Below are positions 42,501-49,767 of a stretch of 64,000 bases of DNA, one piece after another; position 1 is the first letter of the stretch; each line of letters opens with the position of its first letter. The stretch is from contig DIYP01000011.1 in the NCBI GenBank assembly GCA_002427735.1, positions 153,527 through 217,526 on the forward strand, in the 5' to 3' direction. The notes under the pieces were generated by a model, which did no database searches, had not been told where the DNA came from, and worked only from the letters and a program-made list of their open reading frames with translations. Origin of the DNA: Flavobacteriales bacterium UBA6051. GTDB lineage: Bacteria > Bacteroidota > Bacteroidia > Flavobacteriales_D > Crocinitomicaceae. Made by a program: the position numbers and the translations under genes.

Positions 42501-43888
42501 GAGCGACCTACTCTTGGACAGGTCCTTCAGGATTTACGAGTAACCAGCAAAATCCAACAATTACGAATGCTGACCTTACGAATTCTGGTACATACAGTGT
42601 GACGGTTGAAGTGAACGGTTGTTCAAGCTTACCAAATACATGGGATGTAACAGTTGGTAATACGGCGGCAGTGGCTGGTTCTATTTATACAGAATCCGGA
42701 TCGCAGGTGCTAGGTGTGAGCGTGACTGCAACAGGTTTCTCAACGCAGACAACCATTACGCCAAATGATGGTTCTTATGAGCTCTTCCTTGAGAACAACG
42801 AAGCATACTCAGTATTACCATCTAAGAATAATGATGTGGTAACAAGTAATGGAGTAACAACACTTGACTTGATTCTTATGCAGCGTCATATCTTAAGTGT
42901 TGATCCGTTGAACTCACCATACAAGTTGATGGCAGCAGACGTTGATTTCTCGAATACGATTACAACGCTTGATATTGTGTTGGCACAGTCGTTAATTCTT
43001 CAGAATACGACTTCTTATCCAAACGGTAGATTGTGGAGCTTCATTGATTCGGATGCCACGTTTGTTGACCCAATGAATCCATTCCCTTATGTGGAAACAA
43101 GAGATTACGCAAATGTTAGTGATTTGCTGAACCAAGACTTTATTGCAATGAAGTTAGGTGATGTGAATAACAGCTGGAATCCTCTTATAGCAAAAGACAA
43201 TGATAATGTTGAGCATATCGTTGTACTTGGTGATGTTTCCGGTCAAATGAATTCAATTGTGAAGGTGCCAGTATTCTTCGAGTATGATGAATCATTGGCA
43301 GGATTCCAGATGACAATGGATTGGGATCCGAAAGCACTTGAGTTTGTTGCTGTTGAAAGTGGATTAGTTAATCCTGTTCTCGGTGGAGTGAATATGGTGA
43401 AAGGACAAGTGCCAATGAGCTGGTATTGTCAAGACCCATCTGGAATCAGCGTTGATGGAAAAGTGGCCTTTGAGATGGTGTTCAGAATCAAAAATGAACC
43501 AAACAAGTTCACTGATTTAGAAGTTAATTCTGAGATTGTGAATGCAGAGGTATACAGTTCAGCACTTAAAGTCAGATCTGTAGGATCCAGAGGAGGAAAA
43601 GTTGAGCTGGAAGGTCAGGCTGTTGTAGGAATGGATGTTCGTCCAAACCCATTCAGCAGTGAATTAGAATTGAGCTTCGAGCTGGCAACAGCACAGGACG
43701 TTCAGGTAATCATGATTGACGCTCTTGGAAAGGAGATTGCTTCTAAGAAAGCGAACTTCAATGAAGGTGAGCAGACGATTATGCTGACTGATTGGCTGGT
43801 TCCTGCCGGAAAACTTGCACCTGGAATGTACTGGGTATCTGTGGAGACAGGCAATGAGAAATACATCAGAAAGGTTGTTAAGCTGTAA
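36578..43888 (+). CDS. Giant T9SS repeat protein with CUB-like, dockerin and cohesin domains
   Basis: From the ATG at 36578 the protein has 2436 aa, with a signal peptide MRLLLAVLLSVVTTFSFAQ (1-19). The frame is open 18 bases upstream to a TTG. It holds many Kre9/KNH-like repeats (SPNGGE ... ITW ... YNWSVPN ... RV), three CUB-like blocks (RQFPNGVDQDIEI ... NHHLYIYDGPS ... GALTLRW) in three modules of 522 aa, Ig-like segments near 1880-2030, a CarboxypepD-like segment, a dockerin-like duplicated helix pair (about 2084-2145), a cohesin-like domain (about 2213-2328) and a T9SS sorting domain. It is likely a cell-surface or extracellular scaffold or adhesin. A 4-nt-overlapping cohesin pair of genes follows. 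Confidence 0.9.
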   Translation: MRLLLAVLLSVVTTFSFAQSITITSPNGGEILQGCTPFTITWTETGTSNFYDIDYSPNGGVTWVSVATAVNTTSGTYSWTVPNIASNNFMIRVIDNNVPSTNDQSDAVFTVEAPLLLNSPNGGEYTTAFSTMPIVFSANNTSDDYLIEYSLDNGATWSTIVNNSTITTGLYNWSVPNVNSTNALIQITDVNNSCMTDQSDAVFTIESSIDVTQPNGGEVWQSNIRQFPGGLEQDIIINNSSQEYVYEGNTIFDHGGASGNYPSGSVNYTKTLMSAIPGKPVSLNFTQFDLYYYSSSQPTRNHHVYIYDGPSTNDPLIGDFVQNNNPGTVTSTHPTGALTVRWTTSSYGGFSDLGFRADVSIIGLYDHPYQEITWDRVGTSNIYNIEYSIDNGVGWKPIISNYSNPGNIYRWHVPNDPTTQALVRVIDADNGNIIDQSDATFTIDQAVPHLYYPNGGEKLLAGLAYAITWEEGLFAGSSVVLEYSNDNGATWNLIHGGTPNDGSFSWTIPDDPSTQVLVRASELGNLSVNDVSDAVCTIAPRVEITSPVGGEMINGCETLTIEWCAGGTSGEYRLEYSEDGGSTWNLIVDNHPLSGTNVSYDWLIANVNSSQLVLRVSDAQTLGYNDVTPALTVSTTQYLDLTSPNGGESLVFGTVFPITYVASGPVTNVDLSYSTDNGATWTLLANNTSGGVYNWNVPNLSSNTALIRAVADGNTCISDQSAAVFDIVSEITVVVPNGGENWQSVIRQFPNGVDQDIEIDSDRIEYVYTEQRLYDHGGPTGNYSSGTVDYEVTLQPAILDHMVQLDFSVFDLYYYSSSQPSRNHHLYIYDGPSTSDPLIGDYVQNNSPGTVTSTHPTGALTLRWVTSNYGGFSDQGFLANLTTVDPYTLAYETIEWDVTGTSGVYDLEYSVNNGASWIPIVSSYTSAIGEYRWHVPNNPTTDALFRVIDAANGNILDQSDATFNIDKADPKLFTPNGGEQLLAGLGYSVTWEPGLFVVSTVQLDYSLDNGATWNVITTGTNNDGAHTWIVPDAPTNQALVRVSEFGNTAVNDISDANFDILSYITLTSPLGGESVNGCETLTINWLAGQTSGEYLLEYSEDAGTTWNTIDANYTASGTNLSYNWVLPNLSSNQFRVRVSDAQFTAKTDQTMDMTIGSTQYVQLMTPNGGDNLVAFTLNPVIYATSGPVSNVNLTYSTDNGATWSTIVNNTSGGSYNWTIPNISSNTALVRVMDASNSCNYDISDAPINLISEIAITQPNGGENWKSNIRQFPNGVDQDIEIDSDRIEYVYTEQRLFDHGGPTGNYSSGTVDYEVTLQPAILDHMVQLDFSQFDLYFYSSSQPTRNHHLYIYDGPTTDDQLIGDYMQNNNPGTVTSTHPTGALTLRWRTSNYGGFSDLGFLANLTTVDPYSHPYKEITWDITGTSGIYDLEYSVNNGASWIPIISNYASASGEYWWHVPNNPTTEALVRVTDAANGNILDQSDATFNIDQADPKLFTPNGGEEWFSQAGYAITWEPGLFVESAIRIEYTLDNGQSWNPIVNGTNNDGAYTWVPPIFTQSYPESKIRISEFTSGIFDESDTLFTLSPAIQIYSPNGSPAIDSLRGCTETTIIYKAGGTTENYLMQYSADGGLTWVDIESSYFSDSLITNYDWVIPNLYSDEFLIKVSDAGDLTKFDVTDYPYNIRQPITIITPNTAGNLSVGSTYTITWESDGASNFYDLYYSTDAGASWTTIALNQNITNNEYDWLIPNDVSTQVLVRVVDNIDNCKEDVSDNLMSIIVGNSPIVVTSPNGGEDWVACGDSLITWTSIGTSGFFDIEYSVNGGATWTSIVTNYATATNEYLWSLPAVNENQVLIRVTDANDLTRTDMSDGFFSLIPVVPANITASGPLTFCNGSTVTLTSSSPTGNLWSPNGETTQSIVVSTTGTYSVQVTSGGCSATSSDVDVVVNPIPNTPITGGDSQVAVGATINLTASTIAGATYSWTGPSGFTSNQQNPTITNADLTNSGTYSVTVEVNGCSSLPNTWDVTVGNTAAVAGSIYTESGSQVLGVSVTATGFSTQTTITPNDGSYELFLENNEAYSVLPSKNNDVVTSNGVTTLDLILMQRHILSVDPLNSPYKLMAADVDFSNTITTLDIVLAQSLILQNTTSYPNGRLWSFIDSDATFVDPMNPFPYVETRDYANVSDLLNQDFIAMKLGDVNNSWNPLIAKDNDNVEHIVVLGDVSGQMNSIVKVPVFFEYDESLAGFQMTMDWDPKALEFVAVESGLVNPVLGGVNMVKGQVPMSWYCQDPSGISVDGKVAFEMVFRIKNEPNKFTDLEVNSEIVNAEVYSSALKVRSVGSRGGKVELEGQAVVGMDVRPNPFSSELELSFELATAQDVQVIMIDALGKEIASKKANFNEGEQTIMLTDWLVPAGKLAPGMYWVSVETGNEKYIRKVVKL
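37203..41900 (+). repeat. Three tandem ~1566-bp modules in the giant gene
   Basis: Matching positions recur at exactly 1566-bp spacing (for example 37253, 38819 and 40385 in the CUB-like block). Copies 2 and 3 are almost identical over long stretches, for example 38816-39000 against 40382-40566 with two mismatches noted, while copy 1 is diverged. The third unit's end is blurred. Confidence 0.85.
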
Positions 43889-43896
43889 TTGGTAGA

Positions 43897-44646
43897 ATGA
43901 CCTTATTGAATAACATACTTAGGCTTAGTTGCCTTATCATGATTAGCACGTGTGCCATTGGACAACTCGAATGGAGTAGTCCAATGCTCACTGCTGATAG
44001 TGGTGATGTTATAGGTGTTGACATTAATGTCGTTGACTACGAAGGTTTGATTTCTTCACAAGGAACAGTGGAATTTGACCCTGAGGTACTTGAATACCTT
44101 TATGTGGATAGCTTGGCATTGCCGAGTATTTCCGGAGCTAGTTTCGGTGAAACTGAAATCGCTAATGGATTGTTAAGTTTTTCCTGGTTCGAGTCCGACC
44201 TAACAGGTAAGTCAATCCCGGATGGTGATGCGGCGTTTCGTATATTCTTTAATGTGATTGGCGATCCCGGGGATATGTCAATGATCGATTTTGTTAATCA
44301 ACCGGTTCCCGGAGAGTTCGTGGATACAACTTTTACACCTGTTGGTTTTACCTTTGTGCAAGGTCGCGTTATTGTCAATGGCGGGGATTTGTCAATCGAT
44401 AATTTAGAGAATTCCCCAAAGTATAATGTTTATCCAAACCCTGCGTCAGATTACTTATTCATTGAAGGTAAAATGCCTGTGAGCGAAGTAGCTATTTATG
44501 ACATGAAGGGAGCACTGGTTCAAGAGAAAAAATGGGATGCATTTTCGGCGAAGATTGATTTGCCCGATTTGCATCCAGGAATTTACATGGTGCGAGTTAA
44601 AACAAATTCGCGAAGATTTTATAATCAATTAATTCAGATTCAATGA
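43897..44646 (+). CDS. Cohesin-domain T9SS protein
   Basis: The 249-aa protein has a signal peptide (about 1-22), one cohesin-type domain (about 30-165: GDVIGVDINVVDYEGLISSQGTVEF ... LSFSWFESDLTGK ... AAFRIFFNVIG) and a type A T9SS sorting domain (about 178-249). Cohesins bind dockerins, and the upstream giant protein has a dockerin-like segment, so a surface complex between them is conceivable. It starts 9 nt after the giant gene and overlaps the next gene by 4 nt (ATGA). Confidence 0.85.
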   Translation: MTLLNNILRLSCLIMISTCAIGQLEWSSPMLTADSGDVIGVDINVVDYEGLISSQGTVEFDPEVLEYLYVDSLALPSISGASFGETEIANGLLSFSWFESDLTGKSIPDGDAAFRIFFNVIGDPGDMSMIDFVNQPVPGEFVDTTFTPVGFTFVQGRVIVNGGDLSIDNLENSPKYNVYPNPASDYLFIEGKMPVSEVAIYDMKGALVQEKKWDAFSAKIDLPDLHPGIYMVRVKTNSRRFYNQLIQIQ

Positions 44647-47600
44647 TCGGAATTAGACATATGATTTTAGCCCTATTGGCATTAGTGACATTTAGTGGTA
44701 ATGCTCAAGTAGAGCTTTATGCTGATACTGTTGTAGGGGATGTTGGGAATCAGGTGGTTGTACCTGTTAGAGTGAATAATTTCACTGACCTAATTAGTAT
44801 GCAAGGAACAGTGCATTTTGATCCTACAGTGGCGAGTTATGCTGGTGTTGAGCAATTTGCGTTGCCTGGATTATCACTAGGAAGCTTTGGAACTACGCAA
44901 TCAGCTCTTGGGAACATCACTTTTTCGTGGTTTGATGGAGATTTATCTGGAGAGAATTTAGCCAATGGAGACGTTGTTTTTGCACTTAGATTGGACCTGA
45001 TTGGTTCTCCAGGAGATAGCAGTTTTATATGGTTTGATGACTCTCCGACACCTTTAGAGTTCGTGAATGATTTGTTCACGATACAACCATATGCTGTTGA
45101 TACAGGATTGGTAATTGTTGATGGACAGCCAGCTGTTTCAGGTCTCACATTGTGGGCAGATTCTGTTGTAGCAAATCAGAATGATACTGTTCTAATGCCT
45201 ATACGCGTGAAAGACTTTGAAATCATTCGCGGAGTGCAAGGGACGATTGGCTTTGACCCTGCAGTTGCAGATTATATTAATGTAGAACAGTTTGGTGTTC
45301 CAGGTATGTCATCGGCCAATTTTGGTGAGACACAAGTAGATATGGGGAACCTCATGTTTTCGTGGAATTCGCCAACACAAAGTGGTGAGAATTTACCGGA
45401 TTCCGCCATACTGTTTTCTATTCGCTATCATGTCATAGGACCGGGAGGTTCGGATACTGATATTTCTTTCTTGGGAGCACCAACACCAATGGAGATAGTT
45501 GATAGTAATCTAACGATTTTGAATCCTTATCTGGAGGCCGGTCATATCGATGTGGCAGCTGATACAAACGCTGTTTTCGCCTTATTGATAGATACAGTTG
45601 TCGGTATGCAAACACAACCAGTGAACGTGCCAATCCGCGCATGGGCTTTTAATGATATTTTATCGATGCAAGGAACATTCTCGTTCGATACCAGTGTAAT
45701 TAGTTATTCTTCAGTGACCAATTTTAACCTACCTGACCTGAGCATGGCTAATTTTGGGACAACACAAGTTAATGACGGGCGTCTAAGTTTCTCATGGTTT
45801 GATCTGGATTTGCTAGGTGAGAACTTTGCCGATTCCGCCATACTTTTTGAGATCGTATTCAATTGTGACGGAAACATTGGCGATTTTGGAGAGGTAATCC
45901 TTACGTCAGATCTCACACCAATAGAAGTGGTAGAGGTCGGTAACTTGGTAATTCCTTATTGGATTGACAGTGGGGGAGTGTTAATTGATTCTCTCGGTGC
46001 CTTTATAAATGCTAATGATCCGCTTGATTTGACGTATTGTGCAGGAGATTCTATTGGATTGATCTATCAAACGAGCATTTCGCCTTCGTCAGGAAATATA
46101 TTTACGCTTGAGTTGTCAGATGAAACAGGGAGTTTCGCCAGTCCGGTAGCTATTGGAACGTTGGCGAGTACATTGGATAGTGCACTCATCTCGGGAATTA
46201 TACCGAATGGGACACCTTATGGAACGGGTTATAAACTCAGGGTTAATTCCAGTCTCCCCACCTTACTCGGCAATGAAACCAGTGCAAACATCACCATAGA
46301 ATACTATGAAGATTCGGTTGCTTCTGTTATTTGTTTCGGCGACAGCTTATTCGTTGGAGGTAATTGGCAGGATACGCCTGGATTCTATGCAGACACGTTA
46401 GCATCAGTAAACGGTTGTGATAGTGTAATTGTAACCAACTTGTCTTTCACATCTGCCATCGCGGATTCCGTGTACTTGGATATCTGTCAGGGAGACAGTG
46501 TGTTTTTACAAGGTGATTGGCAAATGGCCGCAGGCTGGTATGTTGATTCGCTTGTCGCCCAATCTGGCTGTGACAGTTTAATTCGAACGAATGTCACAGT
46601 ATTTAACGTCTTCAATACACCTATTTCTGCTTCCATTTGTGCCGAAGACAGTATTTTTCTGGAGAACGCCTGGCAAAATAGTGCTGGTGTTTACGTAGAC
46701 TCATTACTTACCATAAATGGCTGTGATAGTTTAATAACTACCACGTTGAGTTTATACCCTTCGGATACGGTAAACCTGACCTTGGAAGTTTGTGCCGGTG
46801 ATAGTGCATTGTTAGGCGGCAGTTATCAGACTGTTTCAGGTTCGTACACTGATACATACACTAGCATATTTGGTTGTGACAGCACCGTAATAACTGCGAT
46901 GACAGTACTACCTTTAAATGAAACATTTGATACGGTCGCCGTTTGTTTTGGTGATAGCTTGTTTACTGGAGGCGCTTGGCAGACCTTGTCAGGTGACTAC
47001 ATAGATTCATTATTAGCTATCAACGGTTGCGATAGTCTGCATCGTATAAATCTGACTATCAAAGATGAAATCAGGGATACGTTATATACTTCCATTTGTC
47101 AAGGTGATAGTCTTTTTGTTCAGGGAGATTGGCAGCAGTTTGCAGGACCATACACTGATTCATTGATTGCCGCAGATGGTTGTGATAGTGTCGTCGTCAC
47201 CCAGTTGTCAGTGATTAATGAAGTAACAACATTTGATGCTCTAACGATTTGTGATGGAGATAGTTTGCTCATTCATGGTATTTATCAGTCCATGGCTGGC
47301 ACCTATGTAGATACCTTGTTGTCACAAGCCGGCTGTGATAGTATTGCCACCTTTGACCTGTCTGTAGAGGTTCATCCGCTCTATACTGACGCAGTGCAAA
47401 TTTGTGTTGGTGATAGTGCGTTCCTTGGTGGAATGTGGCAAATGACATCGGGAGTTTATACGGATACTTTCCCTTCTAATCTTGGTTGTGATAGTATTAT
47501 TCAGACGACACTGAATGTAATCAATACCATTCAAACTTTTGAAACGGCATCCATCTGTTTAGGTGATAGTGTATTCTTAGAGAATAATTGGCAGACGACG

Positions 47601-49652
47601 GCCGGTGTTTATGATGACACCTTGGTGGCAGCGGCTGGTTGCGATAGTATTGTAACAACAACGCTTACCGTTTTATTACCAAGCGCCGGTTCTGATAATC
47701 TCACTATTTGTAGTGGGGATAGTGTCATGATCGGAGGAATTTATCAATCCGTCGGAGGCAATTATCCAGATACACTAATAGCAGTCAATGGTTGTGATAG
47801 CATTGTTGATGTTTTACTTACCGTCAACCCGACTTATTTTATCGAAGATTCTATAGGTATATGTCAAGGGGATAGTGTATTCCTGGAAGGGGCTTATCAA
47901 ACAACCTCTGGATTCTATACAGATTCGTATTCAACTATTTTTGGGTGTGATAGTATTATTGAGACTGAGCTGGTTGTAAGTCCAGTGACGATGACCAATT
48001 TGAGTGTCACTATTTGTAGTGGCGACAGTGCTCTGATCCATGGGATTTATCAAAGCACGGCGGGAAATTATCTCGATACACTTGCCTCAGTTGCGGGTTG
48101 TGATAGCATTATCGATGTCCTTTTGAATGTCGATCCATCCTACTTTATTCAAAATTCTCTGACCATTTGTCAAGGAGACAGTGCACTACTGGACGGAGCT
48201 TATCAAACAACTTCTGGTGTGTATACTGATTTTGATTTAACTGTGCTAGGTTGTGATAGCATTATTGAAACGACATTGACTGTAACGCCTGCACCCGTAT
48301 TTAATGAAACCATATCAATCTGTGACGGCGATAGTGTTCTGGTGAATGGAACCTATCTTAGTCTTGCAGGAACATACAGCGACACGTTATCCGCAGTCAA
48401 TGGTTGTGACAGTATCGCAGAAACTTTGATTGTTGTGAACCCTACCTATTTGATCCCAGAATCGCTTACGATTTGTCAAGGAGATAGCGCATTGCTAGGG
48501 GGGACGTATCAATTGACTTCAGGTGTTTATCAGGATGTATTGGCAACGACATTAGGTTGTGACAGTATTATAGAGACAACGTTAACAGTTACTCCGGCTC
48601 CTGTTTATTTCGAATCAATTACCATATGCCAAGGTGATAGTGCTATGATTAATGGCGTTTATGAGAATACGTCAGGAACATATCCGAATACTTATCAAGC
48701 GGTGAATGGCTGCGACAGTATTGTGGAAACCACATTGACGGTAAATCCTGCACCGACCTATTTTAATACGATTGAGATTTGTCAGGGAGATAGTGCACTG
48801 GTAAATGGTAACTATGAGAATACAGCTGGTTCTTATGTTGCAACGTTAACAGCAGCAAATGGTTGTGATAGTATTAGCGATATCACACTTATTGTTAACC
48901 CTACATATTTCAGTCAGGATGCACTAACTATTTGTCAAGGAGATAGTGTCTTGCTGGAGGGGATGTATCAAATGACTTCAGGAACTTATACAGATACTGT
49001 GTTTACCGTGTCTGGCTGTGATAGCATTATAGAAACCATGTTGACGGTGGACCCTGCAATAACCGGAACAGATGATATCACCATTTGTGATGGCGATAGT
49101 GTACTTGTGAATGGTATCTATTTAAGTTCGGCAGGATCTTATGTAGACACTGTACAAGCTGCTAATGGGTGTGATAGCATTGTAACAACAAATATTTCAG
49201 TTACTGTTATTGATAATTCTGTCACCGTCAATTCTCCAACACTTACGGCCAATTATGCCGGAGCACAATCGTACCAGTGGATTAATTGCGATTCAGGGAA
49301 TAACATTGGGAATGGAACGGCTCAATCATATACGGCGGTCTCCAATGGTTCATATCAAGTGCAGATAACCGATCAAGGCTGCGAAGTGCTTTCTGAATGT
49401 GAAAACATCAATGATGTATCGCTGGATGAATTTGATCTCACCAAGGTGTTAATCTATCCAAATCCTACGCCTGGATTGTTGACCGTAGAGCATGAGTATC
49501 CAGACGCCAATATGATCCTTAGAGATATGTATGGAAAAGAGTTATTGTTCGATCAGGTGGATGTGAAGTTTACCATTTCACTGGAAGAGTATCCTGTGGG
49601 TGTTTACTTCCTGGAATTAGAAGGGCACACGTTTAAGATTGTGAAACAATAA
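44643..49652 (+). CDS. Cohesin/Cys-repeat giant T9SS protein
   Basis: The 1669-aa protein has a signal peptide (1-21, ending GNAQ), three tandem cohesin-like domains (about 24-165, 175-320, 325-460), a linker, and then 19 repeats of about 50 aa from about residue 562 to 1524. Each repeat has an ICxGDS start and an xGCDS centre, so one disulfide per repeat is likely. An Ig-like piece and a type A T9SS sorting domain (about 1590-1669) close it. It looks like a long, stiff stalk that displays the N-terminal cohesin domains. It overlaps the upstream cohesin gene by 4 nt. Confidence 0.9.
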   Translation: MIGIRHMILALLALVTFSGNAQVELYADTVVGDVGNQVVVPVRVNNFTDLISMQGTVHFDPTVASYAGVEQFALPGLSLGSFGTTQSALGNITFSWFDGDLSGENLANGDVVFALRLDLIGSPGDSSFIWFDDSPTPLEFVNDLFTIQPYAVDTGLVIVDGQPAVSGLTLWADSVVANQNDTVLMPIRVKDFEIIRGVQGTIGFDPAVADYINVEQFGVPGMSSANFGETQVDMGNLMFSWNSPTQSGENLPDSAILFSIRYHVIGPGGSDTDISFLGAPTPMEIVDSNLTILNPYLEAGHIDVAADTNAVFALLIDTVVGMQTQPVNVPIRAWAFNDILSMQGTFSFDTSVISYSSVTNFNLPDLSMANFGTTQVNDGRLSFSWFDLDLLGENFADSAILFEIVFNCDGNIGDFGEVILTSDLTPIEVVEVGNLVIPYWIDSGGVLIDSLGAFINANDPLDLTYCAGDSIGLIYQTSISPSSGNIFTLELSDETGSFASPVAIGTLASTLDSALISGIIPNGTPYGTGYKLRVNSSLPTLLGNETSANITIEYYEDSVASVICFGDSLFVGGNWQDTPGFYADTLASVNGCDSVIVTNLSFTSAIADSVYLDICQGDSVFLQGDWQMAAGWYVDSLVAQSGCDSLIRTNVTVFNVFNTPISASICAEDSIFLENAWQNSAGVYVDSLLTINGCDSLITTTLSLYPSDTVNLTLEVCAGDSALLGGSYQTVSGSYTDTYTSIFGCDSTVITAMTVLPLNETFDTVAVCFGDSLFTGGAWQTLSGDYIDSLLAINGCDSLHRINLTIKDEIRDTLYTSICQGDSLFVQGDWQQFAGPYTDSLIAADGCDSVVVTQLSVINEVTTFDALTICDGDSLLIHGIYQSMAGTYVDTLLSQAGCDSIATFDLSVEVHPLYTDAVQICVGDSAFLGGMWQMTSGVYTDTFPSNLGCDSIIQTTLNVINTIQTFETASICLGDSVFLENNWQTTAGVYDDTLVAAAGCDSIVTTTLTVLLPSAGSDNLTICSGDSVMIGGIYQSVGGNYPDTLIAVNGCDSIVDVLLTVNPTYFIEDSIGICQGDSVFLEGAYQTTSGFYTDSYSTIFGCDSIIETELVVSPVTMTNLSVTICSGDSALIHGIYQSTAGNYLDTLASVAGCDSIIDVLLNVDPSYFIQNSLTICQGDSALLDGAYQTTSGVYTDFDLTVLGCDSIIETTLTVTPAPVFNETISICDGDSVLVNGTYLSLAGTYSDTLSAVNGCDSIAETLIVVNPTYLIPESLTICQGDSALLGGTYQLTSGVYQDVLATTLGCDSIIETTLTVTPAPVYFESITICQGDSAMINGVYENTSGTYPNTYQAVNGCDSIVETTLTVNPAPTYFNTIEICQGDSALVNGNYENTAGSYVATLTAANGCDSISDITLIVNPTYFSQDALTICQGDSVLLEGMYQMTSGTYTDTVFTVSGCDSIIETMLTVDPAITGTDDITICDGDSVLVNGIYLSSAGSYVDTVQAANGCDSIVTTNISVTVIDNSVTVNSPTLTANYAGAQSYQWINCDSGNNIGNGTAQSYTAVSNGSYQVQITDQGCEVLSECENINDVSLDEFDLTKVLIYPNPTPGLLTVEHEYPDANMILRDMYGKELLFDQVDVKFTISLEEYPVGVYFLELEGHTFKIVKQ
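46326..49215 (+). repeat. 19 tandem ~150-bp repeats
   Basis: Nineteen repeats of about 50 codons, each with the pattern I-C-x-G-D-S followed about 30 residues later by G-C-D-S. At DNA level they are diverged, so they look old or selected for protein sequence only. Confidence 0.85.
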
Positions 49653-49676
49653 TAAGATTCTTTACTGATAAGATGG

Positions 49677-49706
49677 AAGTCCTTCAATCTTGAGGGACTT
49701 TTTTAT
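49677..49706 (+). terminator. Terminator of the cohesin gene cluster
   Basis: AAGTCCTTCAA (49677-49687) and TTGAGGGACTT (49690-49700) form a stem with one G-T pair and a T run after it, about 25 nt past the stop codon. Confidence 0.8.
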
Positions 49707-49767
49707 TGGATGTTGTTTAACGTTTTCTACTGTGTTTAAAGAAATAGTGCACGATTTAAAGATAGGT

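Noticed and set aside
36578..49652. CRISPR or satellite arrays
   Set aside because: The repeats are in frame, of protein-domain length and within long ORFs, with no spacer structure.
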